Shown: one piece after another, positions 51,355 through 64,000 of the stretch
Position numbering within the stretch: the stretch's first letter is position 1
How the letters are laid out: the number at the start of each line of letters is the position of its first letter
From: Anoplopoma fimbria
Taxonomy: Eukaryota > Chordata > Actinopteri > Perciformes > Anoplopomatidae
DNA length: 64,000 nt
Direction: 5' to 3'
Assembly: GCF_027596085.1 (NCBI RefSeq)
Contig: NC_072449.1
Location: 19,900,834-19,964,833, forward strand
Translations under genes and position numbers: made by a program
The notes under the pieces: generated by a model
Databases searched by the model: none
Told to the model about the DNA's origin: nothing
What the model saw: only the letters and a program-made list of their open reading frames with translations

Positions 51355-54300
51355 CCGAGGATTTCTTTCGTTGAGGCTAATCTTCAGGAGGCTGACGAGG
51401 GATATTATTATCACACACACTGCGTTCACACACAGACACTCGTATACCCGGAGGACATGAAGGCTCTGCTGCAGATTAAAGCAACTGAAACACATCAGCT
51501 CATATTATCAGACTGGAAAGTAATGCAGATCCAAACAGATTGAGTACACAGACAATCAAACACATCATCACTGTTGCATATGACTACTTATGTATTGTCT
51601 CTCATTTGGGAAAAGCCCACAGTGATGATGCTTATATACCTTATATGAGGCTGAGACAGAAGCTAATGTTCTCTATTCTACTCTTCCTACAGCGGGAACA
51701 GAGTGAAGCTAAACAGCAAACAACTGCAACTTTGAGATGAAGAGATGCACATGGACTCAAGGAGAGACAGAAAGAGGGCGAAGGCACAAAGTGACCCGAC
51801 AGCTGGAGGGTTGAGTCGGGGTAAATCCAGAAATAGAGTGATCAGACGGAGTCAGGAAAGAGCAAGTGGGAGAGCGGTACATTGCTCAGTGAACCACAAC
51901 GGCGTGCTTTAATACGACAGTCACAGTGCATCAAGTCTTAAGAAGCTACCAGCCTTGTAGAGACTCTTGTTTACATAGAAGCATCTTACACTCGGCCTCT
52001 CTGGAGATTCAATCTGATCATTTCTATAGGCATTAATGTCTTCAGTGCATGGTTACAGCAGAATAAAGGAATAGTGTCAGAGCATATAGGTTTTATATTT
52101 ATGGTCTCTTAATGTTTGGTGATCTAAGAAGCTAGACTTACACAAGTATTGTACTCGTAAAGTTCCCAGCAGACTGAATCATCGTTCTCTTTCACTGTCA
52201 TCTTCAGTCCAGACAAAAGTTTGGTCACATTTTTTGGGGCTGTTGTGGTTTTTCACAGTGACCGGCTGGGAATTCATATTGGAGAATATAAGGAACTGGT
52301 TATGACTCCACTGGAGGAGTCACATTATGAACACAGCGAGCGATGGCGATATGCTGGCAGTGGTCCACATGCAAACATAGAGCCTTGTACAACAAACACA
52401 CAGTATCTGTACTGTTGAAGTATACTGTTCAATTTTTGATTCCATAAGACCTTTTAGTACCAAATTGATAGCCAACTAATATCTGTTTCACAATCATACT
52501 GACAAAATTATTAAAGTATGATGGAAAACCAGTAGGGACAATACGTTGTTGCAAATATTGTATGATAATTTGATAATATAAACATTTTTAATAATTTCGA
52601 TTTGGACCCAGATAAGTGGCAGATAATTGATGAATTGATGGATTAACCAATTAAGACGTTTTCTGTATCTAGCAAGGCTGGCACTGTTTGTCTGATGATG
52701 CTGACCTAAAACTCCACAAAAAAGGATTTAATTGTGCAAACAATCAACTGTCAAAACAAAACTACTTGGTTTTTATGAGTTTATGTCTCTCAAAAGCATG
52801 AAATCGGACACAAATACATTTTATAACCAACATTACCTCTGATAACAGGCAGAACCAAATAAAGGAACAACAAATAGGGAACGCTGGTAACTTGTTACAC
52901 AACTCAACATGAGATATGAAAAACATAATAAAAACAGTTTGTGGGTTTTTAGGATGTTTTCAGAGCTTGGCCTAAATGCCTAACATGTAAATGTGCTCAA
53001 TCCATCTCCATTCCTGCTTGAGTCAGAATTCTATTCCTCCTTTTCTCCTGAATTTACTTTTCCATTCTCCAGTTTCGGTTTAATCTCATTCTCATTTAGC
53101 TTTCCATTCATAGATTTAAGCTTCTTTATCTACATAAGTCTTAAACCACCAAAGTCCTTTAAATATCTACACATAATTTGCTCAGAGGGCAAACGCACTT
53201 CTTCTGCATATCTACCTTATAAATGGGGCTCTTGTTCCGCTCAAGACTTGCTAATTTGATTCATTTTGACAGCTATAAAATATTCATCTCATTCTTTTCA
53301 TGCACATGTTTGTCTGCTTCACAGCATAAGATTCAACAACACATTTCACAACTCACTTCTTCTAGAAGCAGTTTCTTCATTTTATGTTCAGCTTTTATTT
53401 AAATGGTCACTGACATTTCAAAATTCACAACTGCGAAACTCTTTTGCGTGATTAAATAGACAAGAACGGTAACATTACGACTCTTCACACAAAAGCTTTC
53501 GGGAATTAAATTGTATGATTCAACCACAAACAGAAAAACAAAAACCTACACAGCTGTATAATCATTTTGACTCACATCTAACCACATTAAAATCTAAGCA
53601 CTTTCAATAATAAATAGCCTGTAGAAGCAAACATTAGAAACGATTTTGTTGCCAGATCAAATCTGTGCTCATCTCTTCTCCGGCTGCCTCAGTTTCTGTG
53701 AATTCTACAAATATCGCCTCCCGGGTCGACTATCTCGCTACCAAGTCCAATTTACATAACGTAAAGCTTTTCAATGTGTCCAGGGAGCTCACTGTGGTAT
53801 GTGTGTTTTATGAACGCCTTTTATGAGTCGTCTCTGAATTCATTTTTGGCCCCAAGACTGCATTACTCATTCTCTCAAACACGCACACAAACCTCAATTC
53901 ACAGCAAACAAAATCCCCCTATAGTCGAGCAGCCACGCAAATGTATCATGTCTTTGTTTTTGGAGAACCAAAAGCAAAGGCGCCTGCTCTGATCATGATC
54001 TCTGACAGAGACTTTCCTCATCCGGAGGGCTGTCCTGTGATCCACTATAAGGTCAAATCACAGATTATTATCTGTCCCCAGCTGCAGGAGCTGCAGAATG
54101 GCTTCATTATGTGTCTGAGGTGGCGGATGAGAAAGACGTGTGGTCTGATCTTTGACAGTGACTTCTGTCAGCACACAGCCCATTAGAGACAAAGTAACCT
54201 GTTCCTACCTAGTCTTCATTAAACAAGTCTACTAATACTGCAGGGAGGAAGGGGAATCAACTAAAATAATGATAAAAAATACTATGTTCCATTTTGAAAT

Positions 54301-54471
54301 ATCTGGTTTGATGGAAAGAATACTAGAAAGTATAGGGCTTCATCTATTCTGCACAGATGTGGAGAAAAGCCAATAAACTGTAGACCAACAAACCACATAT
54401 TTGCTCCATTGGTGAGATGGATGGGAGAGTAAAGAGCTGGGTGTAATCAACAGAACTATTAAATATGATTA

Positions 54472-54472
<1 letters not shown>

Positions 54473-54519
<47 letters not shown>
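54473..54519. repeat. (TA)n microsatellite
   Basis: About 23 uninterrupted TA units. Confidence 0.95.
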
Positions 54520-54521
<2 letters not shown>

Positions 54522-57500
54522 AAGTCAAAGTTTATAATCCAGAAAGAAACACATGAGAAGAAAGAATGAATCTGAATTGCGCAGACACATGCAGGTTTGG
54601 CTCAGACTTCACAAGATGAAGTGCAGACATTAAATGTCTTTTAATTACCTACACATAGTAATTATTCAGCTTTGGGCTGTAACTCCCCTGTTTTCACTCC
54701 CCTTGTCTCTCCCATTCATGCTCCTTCTCCTTCCACACCCGCTCCGACCCGCTCTGCATGATGCAGGTTTGGCCGATGCACCACATACACACACCGAGGC
54801 TGGTAATTACACTGGTTAGATGGTAGTAATGACAGAGTTAGCAGAGGAGTACGGCTTCCAGAGGAATGAGTGTACTCTGTGTGGAGGAGGGGCCCGCTGA
54901 TGATGCTGCTTGCTGGAATGTCATACCGGTACAGTCAGACCAGAGATTAGCATGGAGAGCTTGTTGCAATTATAAAAGCATCAGATATGAGGAGATATAG
55001 ACCTGCCATAGTTATCTGTCTCTGCCGTTGCCAAAACAGAAAGCAGCCTAATTAAGGGATGTGTGGCAGCATGCAAAAGTCAAATAAAGAGATGTACGGG
55101 CAAAGACCAAAGGCTTCTGAAAAACTACAATTAACTTAATGTTTTTTTAAAAAAATCAAACAAACTGCATGTGTCATGGCAGCTCAAAACAGGTTTTTAT
55201 AAATCCTTGGAGAGAAACTCCCTAGACATCAAACATCAGCAGCATTTACTGTAATTGTTTAAATTAAGCAAACGATGCCAGAGAGCTAAGCTACATTATG
55301 GGCTGGTTTGAAGAACAGATGGCTGTACATATGACTGGCAGATGGCAGACAGGAGCAGAGCAGAGCAGAGCATGACGCTGTAACACGACAGTGCTGGCAG
55401 CACATCCAGCACTCATGCCATCATGGCTTCTGAAGGAGCGGACAGACCGGGAGCTGCTATCAGGGCTGAACCACCTCGACTCATTTAGATGTAAAAATAT
55501 AGTGAAATTAGAGCCAGCTGAAGTAACAAATAAAAAAAGGCTAGAGAGGATGATAAACTGAAAAAACGCATAAACCTGAAAATAATCTCAAGCATTTTGA
55601 GACAGTTTGAACAGTGTGTACTACTGTTGGCAACACGGATTATTGTTTCAGTTAAATCAGCCACAGAAAATTAACAGCAGAGCTGCAGAGTTTTGAACTT
55701 GAACATGACCTGGACTTGACTTATTATCATCTTGACCTCCTCTCATAGGCTTGTTCGGCCACACACTTTGAATAGTTAAATCATTCTGACGATACACTCA
55801 AAGGACTTGGCCTTAGCTAAGAAAACAAAACACTCTCTATCCTTCTTAACTTTTGGTGTACTCGTGACTCAAAGGCATCTTTTCACAGCCATGTAAGAAG
55901 GACTGCAATCACCAATAACTAAAATGTGGTATATATGAAAGATTGGTTTTTTTATGACGACTTGAAAGTAGATGTTGGACCCAAAAAGACACGAAAAAAA
56001 CCAGCTTCAGAACAGCTCATGTTTCATTCAGAGCAATTATAAAAGGCTGATGAAGAGCGCTTACAGGACGACTGCCGGTGTCCGTCTGCGTTTTCCTGAT
56101 GTGATTGCAGAGGCGACCTGCGTTCCCTCCTACAATAACAGATTTTATAAACAAATGTAACGTTGTGCTGGCACACAAACCAAATGGAGCTACAGGGCTC
56201 TGACCAGACATCACACTGGAACCCAGCTATAAGAGAAAAGTCCTTGTGGCAGGAAAACTTCTTTCTTCCGACATAAAATACTAACAGTAGTGGCACAAAT
56301 GCTCATGCGCCACATTCTTTACGTGCAACACCGCAGGTGATCCTGGAAGTCTCAAACCGGAGTGTCAGATATAAACTGAAGTCCTCCATCAACAACAAAC
56401 CTCGACAGGAAAAACACTGAAAAACAACATTGACAAATCAGAACATTGTGCTGGAAGGAAATAGAGAGCTGAAGCCTGTGACTCTGGTCTATATTGAGCT
56501 TGTAAGTGTGTTTGGTTTATCTTGAGGCGACATCTTTCCCTCTCAGACCGGAGCTTAACTAAGCTACAGCTCCCCCCTGTCGCCCTGCTTTCCTCTCCAC
56601 TCATTTCCCTTCCCCAGTCTTTTCCTCAAGTCTCTCTCCCGACCCCGCTGTCATTGTCTGCACTGATTTCCATCTACATTGTTTGGCTCAATCCTGCTGA
56701 TGTCGCAAGTGTCACTTTCATCTGCCTGACTGTCTGTCAGGCTGCCGTCCCATGACACTGAGACAGCACATGTGGAGGATGAGGAGGAGGAATACCACAC
56801 ACTTGCATTCAAACATCCATGTAAAAAGACTAACAATTTGCATCTAGTTGGAGGATAACAAATTGCAGCCCACAACACCATTTATCACTGGTTTGGTTGC
56901 AGGAGATGGAACAGATGAAGAAAACAAGAAAAGGTGGAGGTGGAGAAACAGAGGGGAGGTAGAGATGAGTATGTTAATATTCAGATATCGCTTGAATAAG
57001 ATGTTTCAATCTCTCTTGATGCTGATTAATTTACAGAAATAAGCCGTTTCATCTCAACAGAGAATTTTATTTTCAGAGGTCAGAGGTCAGCGTGGGAATA
57101 GCTGGAGGGGATTCAGTGGGCTGCTCAAAGGCACTTCAACAAGGTTAAGACATGAACCTCGGCGGTGTGATTGAAGGACTTCTAACCTAAAGCGATTAAC
57201 TGTTTAACAAGCAACTGTACAGAATAAGAAGAAGACACCATCTTACAAAGTCTGTGTTTCTGTGTAGTCTCATGGTAAAATAAATATAGGCTTATGTGTA
57301 TTCTATATTTTGGGGTTTTGGAGTGTTGGTTGGAAAAACTCAAAATATGTTGCTATAAATAAGATATTGCTCTAGGTTATACATGTGTAATCACATGGCC
57401 GAACCCTACTGCAATTTCCCTCAAATAGACATACTCAAGTGAAGTACAAGTACCTCGATATTGTTCCACCAAAGTCAACAAAATCTTTGTAAATTACTTA

Positions 57501-58290
57501 ATTTAGTAGCATCTCTTCGCTGAACCGGCTGCAATTTTCTAAATATTTAATCCTTCCCTTCATAGTGTTGTGTAACAGAATCACAAACACCCCGATAACA
57601 TATTTTCATAAATACCACAGAAATTACAGACTTATGAGTGAAACATTATTGAGTTTTCCAGCTCTTGTGGTCAGCAGCTGTGTTAGCACTAAAGTATTTA
57701 GACCTGAATCAGAGAGAATAAGTAAAGCACACAGAACATTGCATTGTGGGAATCCCCATTAAATTTGATGTTGAGTTGTGTTTGTGGCCTTAAGGAGTTT
57801 ATAACAGGTAACCTTCCTCTTATCATCAGTACAAAATGCTGATGAGGGTGTGCTTTATCTACAAAAAACAGACAGCTCACCCTTACACTTCTGAAAAGTA
57901 TCCAGGTCATTTAGTCTCTCTTTTATTATGACCAAACATTCTGCAAGCCAAGCGAGTTATCTTCGAAGGTAAATCAAAGCAGAATAAAGAAGACACATCT
58001 AGAAGTATCAAGACAACGACAAAATAGGTTTATACCGCCTATAAACACAGGCACACAAATAATACAAATCAGAACCAGATGCAAAGAGCTGAAAAAAACT
58101 GGCAAAGGCAGACTAATGTGATGACTTGAAGGCATGAGAAGAGAAATATTTACATTAAAAATGATCAAGACAACAGCCCCAAAACTTGTTTTTTTAAGTA
58201 AGACAAATGTTACAGTCTGATAATCAAACCTTTGCTTAATGATTACACACAGACACCCACACACCCACATGTCAAATGAACTAATGTTAC

Positions 58291-58374
58291 CTTGTTCTGC
58301 CTTCAGCTGAGCCGGTAAAGCAGGTGAGGTTTGACGTCACGATGCGGAACAGGAAGGCTCAGTTATTTATTACT
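58291..58374 (-). other. sipa1l3: Candidate noncoding 5' exon of sipa1l3
   Basis: On the - strand a good pyrimidine tract and acceptor (CTCATTTTTCCTACAG) precede an 84-nt segment that ends at AACAAG with a GTAAC donor (58290). It has no ATG, as suits a 5' UTR exon. It includes a palindromic TGACGTCA. Splicing to 51118 is an inference. Confidence 0.3.
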
Positions 58375-58757
58375 CTGTAGGAAAAATGAGAGAAATTGAG
58401 AACTTAGTACAATTATTGAAATAAGATAAGGTTTTTGCTTTACACGTGTGAAGAGTTTGTATGATATAATGCAAAACAGGTGAACAAACTCATTGAATCA
58501 AGGCGTTTGTTGTATGGTAATCTGCACACTTTGCCAAATGGTAATGTAATGCTTTTAATGGTTTTTTTATATTTTAATTTTTTACATAATCTATGTAGCA
58601 GCAATAATTGGTGATGTGCATGTGTTTCTGCAGAGCAGCTGGACTTAGTTCCACGCTCATCCACACAGACATGTCTATTGTTTGTCAGGAGTCTGAACAA
58701 AGATGCCTGAGGCGGTTTCTCTTTGCAGCATCTGTAAACACGTTTGCATATACACAA

Positions 58758-58860
<103 letters not shown>

Positions 58861-61229
58861 AAGTAGACTGAAAAGCTGAGATTTTAGTCTTAGCTCAAAT
58901 ACTATGTAATACAACAAGAAATCAAAACAGCTGACGGATTCCTTCCTTCCTCTGTAGCATTCAGAAACAAAACACACGTGCTCGGATTTAGCCTCTATCG
59001 ACCTCCGCTTAATGTCCTTACAACCTGTCTCCATCTTCCAGCTCTTTCTTGAGCATGGATGGAAATATAATAGGAAGGAGAGGAAGATACGTGAAGGAGG
59101 CTGTGTACTTTGATTAGAGGTCGAGGGGCCTATGAACAGAGGGGGAGGGCTCTTCAAATAGAAGTAGGACATAAAGAGAGGGGTGAAGTGGGGCCAGAGG
59201 TGGGGGTGGCTTTGAATAAGCAGACATAATGTCCTGAGGGGGAGGCCCATTACTGTCTGACAAATACAGTTCTAATCAATACTGATCAATCAGGGTCCAC
59301 TTAACCATGCCACGGCAAGCATAATAACACTGTCCTTAGCTGGGGGGGGGGAAGCATGGGTAGATGGGGGTCAATGACAGTGAGTGTCTATTTTCTAATA
59401 GCTGCCCTTAACAAAGTCAGCGGCGTCAGCATGGAAACAAAAAGCTTTGGCTTCACTCCACTGCCCTGAACATGAAATTAAACTGTAAGTGAAAACTTCC
59501 CGACCATGAGAGACTTTGCACCACCGACCCCAGCCTCAGTGATATACTACAGCGTACATGTAGGTTAATGTATGCAGTCATTACCGCACGACTGCACGAA
59601 CACAAGGACACGTAGCTCATTAGCTAAATCAAATCAAAGTGACAAACACACTCACAAACACACAAACAAATTTAGATTTGGGACAAACGCATAAAAACTG
59701 AATCGCCTACACCCAGTTATTTCAAGTTGAATGTAAACTAGTATATCATGTAAAAGCATGACAGGTATCAAGGATTATGTGATTGCGAATAGATTTACTA
59801 GACATTTTGCACACAGAAGATGTCGAGTTACCCCTGAAGCTATAAATACAATGTTGTCAAGCTTTTCCCTTCAAGAAGGCACATTGTTGCCAAAACTTCA
59901 GCTCATAACTTCAGTCGACTTGGCATATCATTTGAGAGCACTCCTGCATCAATTGCAATTTGTCATACTTCTTTTCCACCTGAAGTTTGACAACGAAGAA
60001 CTGTTAAAGTCAATTTCATGCCATTCAAACAGTGGTAGTAGTGTGGAACCATCTTTTCTGGAAAGTTATCAAGATCCAACCAATGTGTGGGGGTTTTCAC
60101 AGAAAACAATAAGCATGGGTGTTTTGACACATATTTTTGGGTATTAATAGATTTCCACAGAAGCTAGCCAAAACAAGACTTACGAGTCGGCTGCTATTCC
60201 TGAAGTACCTGTACCTGAACATCTAGAGCAGTTCTTTCAACCAAAACATGTGGTGGATCTGCACAGCTTGTGAAGTCCACTGGGTCCAATGACACCATCA
60301 AACACACTGCAGAACAAGTTTGTCAGTGGAACCATGAACACCATGATAAAGACAAATGACCTCTGGAGCCTCCACAAACAGCCGACATCTAAACATCACT
60401 GAACCTTTACATGAAGCAGTGAAGTGCAGAGAGCAGAGCTGAATTCAGAGCAGACATCCACACGTGTCTGGTGGAAAGTCGATTTGTGTGACTCTGGTAA
60501 AGTCTTCCATGTCTGCTATATATTTAGTTGTGGAGTCCCTGAATCCTGCCAGACAGCATAACTGTCAAACAACTGAAGCACAGTTGGCTTATTCCCCGTG
60601 AGTGTCTGTGTACATTACAGTATGTTCTCAGTACGATAGGACTATGAGTTCAGCATAAAAAAATTCTATACATAAATAACCTCATATGTTAGGGATGTTT
60701 CAGAGGAGACATGCAAATCTTTTCTCATGACAGTGGAAGTGGAACCACCACTGATATGGATGAAAAGAGAGTCGGTGCATGTGCCTGTTCCTCCACCATC
60801 GTTGCTGTGATGTTGATTAAGATTGGATTACAGTCACAACAGTGATGCATGAATATTTCAGAGTATTTGCTGTGTCAGTACTCCTCCAGAGTTCAGCCTA
60901 CGGAAGATAACACTGTGTGTTGGAAAAGAGCATCAGAGACTGTTCATTCGTTGTCTTCAGCTCTGGCTATAAGATTAATGCATGTTACGGTATCCATCCA
61001 TCCATCATCCGTTACTCTTTCACAAAAAGGGGCTGCATGGAGTCCACATTAGGCGGAAGATGGAGTACACAGTGGACAGTCCGGCAGTCACAGGTTTATG
61101 ATATGGCAGAGTGAATTAAAACTGATTTTGAACAAAACTGACTTTGTTAGTATTGCCAGCTTGTGTATTTGAGATAATGGATGTCAATATCAACAGAAAT
61201 AAATCAGATAAATTAAAGCAATTTAAATT

Positions 61230-61435
61230 AGAGCTTAAACAAGTAGTTGATTAATCGCTGAGTTGGTGGACAGAAATGAATTAGCTACTATTTTGATAAT
61301 CAATTAATTGTTGCTATCAGGCAGTAATGTAATAATCTCAAATGTGAGTTAAGAAAAGTGATTTTTTTCTGTTTAATATTATTGTTACCTGTATTTGGAC
61401 TGTTGGTCAGACAAAACAAGCCATTGAAAGATTGT
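61230..61435. repeat. MITE-like interspersed repeat
   Basis: Starts AGAGCTTAAACAAGTAGTTG, contains ATTTTGATAATCAATTAATTG and TGGACTGTTGGTCAGACAAA. Same family as 722-987. Confidence 0.6.
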
Positions 61436-64000
61436 TATGTTCATTTTTTATTGAGCAATAACAAAAATAATGGTCAGTCAAAGCCCCGTTTAAATATTAA
61501 CTTCTTAAATAGTGACCACGCCTGGCAATTACAAACTATAATTTTTTATCTTGGAATATTATCCTGTTCAAGCTTGTGCATTTGGAAGAAGAATTATTAT
61601 TATCAAATGTCAACTTTTCAGTACTCACTGAATATTGAGTCTATGTTTACACAGTCTTTGCATATTATTCTGTAATCTGGAGTGTGTAATGAGAACACAC
61701 TGCAGGAGAGGGAGGGAACCCCCTGCAGAGAGGGGTGGGCAGCCCCATTCACACTCCAACACTGGGAGGTGGGGACTGCCACACTTTCATCCCTTTCACA
61801 TCTCCGTTCCCCTGCACGCCCCTCACTCTTCCCCCGTGATTCTAGCCATCACATCTCATTCGTATTGAAATAGAAAGAGAGAGAGAGAGACGTTGGTTTG
61901 TTGAGAAGAGAAAGATCTTGCTTTGCTTCCTGACACGTGGCTCTGTCCCGCTGTGGAGGTCTTCATTAAGATGAAGCCAGGACGAGTGGGAGTGTCGCAT
62001 GAGGGAAAGCCAACGGAAATCAGAATGAAACCAGACAGTGTGCTCATAGAGTATCCATGGGTATGCTATAAATAAATCAAGCTAAGAGTTCCTCTTATCA
62101 ATATGAGGGAAGATTTATTCTAAATATGAGATTGATGATCCGCATATTCCAATGTTTCAGTATGAATTTAAGTAAGCGTGAACAGTTTGCATTATCTAAA
62201 ACACATCAGGCAGTACATTATTGTTCTCTTGTAACAAGTCAACAAACACCATGTTTACTACCACCCGTCACGATACACTGTAATTATCTACTCAGAAGAC
62301 ATTTTGGAAAAAATACTTAACTGTAAGTAAGTGGGCGTTTATTAATTATTACTTGCACAGAAACTGATGATTGCACCATGTTAACAATATCCCAATCAGA
62401 GCTTCCATCACACAAACAAAAACAATAAACTAATGACGAGCTACATTTCTCCATTTTGAAAAGACTGAGTGAAGTCCACTCATCTTGTGCTTTAAATCTG
62501 GGCAACATTAGAGGAAAATACAGTGATGAAGTCATATGCAATACACAGAGCTCCTTTCACCAAAAACCACTTGGAAATGCTGCTGTAGCTGTTTGATCGC
62601 TATGCTGGTGCTGGTTGCTATAGGAACGAGAAGGTGCACCAGTGAAAAAAGACGTATGATGTAGGCGGCGGGGCCGCAGGCAATCAGGACACGCAACCTG
62701 AAGAGTGCAGCAGTAAATAATAAGACGTAGAAATCCACATAACCAGCATCGGTTGGTCACTTTGCAGTGTGATGTTTGTCACTGCAGCAGACTGCAGCAA
62801 AGCTCTCACACTACACCTGCTCTAATTCTTAACTTCTGCTCATTCAAGGTGCTGCAGAGGAGCTTATTTACTTACTATTTTTACCTCTACGTCTGCACTG
62901 TGAACCCAACTGTCCTCCGATCTGCTCCCTGTCCCTTTGTGGTCTCGTCAGTCTGTCCGTTTCCCCTCGCTCTCTTCCCTGACCACGACGAGCCACACGG
63001 GCATCAAAGCATGTCAGAATGAGCTCTTAACTCTTCAAAGCCATGAAAAACGCTGTGGGCTGTAAAAGTGCACTCATCAGCAGACTTCCAGCATCTGTTA
63101 CTTGTTTTTGTTTCCGTGGCGTAATCCCGTATAGCAAATTCCTTGCATTTTCTATAGACGGCTGCCTTATACAGTATATATGGTGAATCAACCAGACATA
63201 TGCCAAGCTCCAGAGCCAGCTGTAAGGACCGGCTTTTCTATTACATCTGCAAAGCTTGAACCTGGTGACAGAGTAAGTAAGGAGGATTAGCAGAGGAGTT
63301 TAAAAGGTAAACTTTAGTTACTTTAAGACTGGAAGTTTACAGGTTAAACAACTACAAAACACCCTCTTTGTCTTAATATCGCTCCTGAAAATTAGAAAGA
63401 CTTCCCAGTGAGTCCAGGCCTGCATGTCTGGAACATATCACATCCGGATGGGGGAATTCATCACCACACAGATATTTACTCAACACACAGCCATTCTCCT
63501 GGCTCCTCAAGCGTATCAGGTGGCGTCAGGTGGCTGTCGATAACCATCTACATTTAGTCAGCTATCTACCTGTTGCGGCTGCTGTAGGCAAGGCTTGTTT
63601 TTATCTGACTGTATAACAAAATGCTAGATGATGTGCAGTGACATGCAGGTCAGACACAAGACCAGTCAAACTTTTTCTGGTGAAATGAACACATCACTAA
63701 TTCTTTGATCCAAACTCAGGCCAGAGGGCACATTCCTGACAAGAATTACACGGTTGATAAGGAGACATGACAGGCAGAAAAATAATGTTATACCCGGGTC
63801 ATTAATGTTGAAACAGCTGATAATGTGTTCAGATTAATAGCCATCTTTACACTGTTTTAAAGCATATAGCAGCAAAAAAAATAGTACATAAATAATAATA
63901 ACAATGACATTATTAATAACCACAATACTAATAAAAACAAGATAAAAATAAAATAATATTAATAATAATTGACTGACTGCTCACAATGCAAAAACAAACA

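Larger units (their letters stand above)
51119..58290 (-). other. sipa1l3: Probable 7.2-kb first sipa1l3 intron
   Basis: No coding similarity found. Contains a GA microsatellite (51286-51348) and a TA microsatellite (54473-54519). Many short open frames occur, none with family resemblance. 57300-57340 has a scrap of the MITE-like family. Conserved enhancers could lie here but cannot be judged from one sequence. Confidence 0.5.

Overview
This window is vertebrate nuclear DNA, almost certainly from a percomorph-type ray-finned fish. Genes are split by GT-AG introns and intergenic DNA is AT-rich. Long CA, GA and TA microsatellites are frequent. Several interspersed repeats are of kinds very common in percomorph genomes: a 'GGGCTGCAACTA...' MITE-like family, a 'TTACTCCACTA' family and Tc1-type MITEs. 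Five protein-coding genes can be read exon by exon with consistent splice phases. No bacterial, viral or CRISPR-like system is present, and I found no convincing previously undescribed system.

Layout. 1-11.0 kb: two SIX-family homeobox genes in tandem on the + strand, six5 (1432-6790) and a short Six1/2-like gene, best called six9 (9524-10947). 11.2-15.7 kb: qpctl, a Golgi glutaminyl-peptide cyclotransferase, on the - strand and convergent with six9. 15.7-18.1 kb: repeat-rich spacer with a tandem repeat interrupted by a LINE fragment, then a CCAAT/CRE-type promoter. 18.2-22.3 kb: rrm1, the large subunit of ribonucleotide reductase, on the + strand, with most of its coding sequence in one 1982-nt exon. 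22.3-26.2 kb: convergent 3' flank. 26.2-50.9 kb: sipa1l3, a Rap-GAP/PDZ/coiled-coil protein, on the - strand in 22 coding exons (1768 aa). It has at least one candidate noncoding exon near 58.3 kb. 58.4-64 kb: no recognisable gene.

The SIX5-QPCTL neighbourhood resembles human 19q13, where SIPA1L3 also lies, so the order fits a conserved block joined to rrm1. The genes do not form one pathway: two are developmental transcription factors, one is a secretory-pathway enzyme, one makes deoxynucleotides, and one regulates Rap signalling at the cortex and at cell contacts.

Main points of interest: (1) rrm1 appears to have lost nearly all internal introns while keeping the first and the last two. 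(2) qpctl carries two independent frame lesions, a 40-bp exact tandem duplication in exon 1 and a 1-nt deficit in exon 5, so it is either a young pseudogene or a site of assembly error. (3) six5 intron 1 uses a GC donor. (4) six9, absent from mammals, is retained beside six5.
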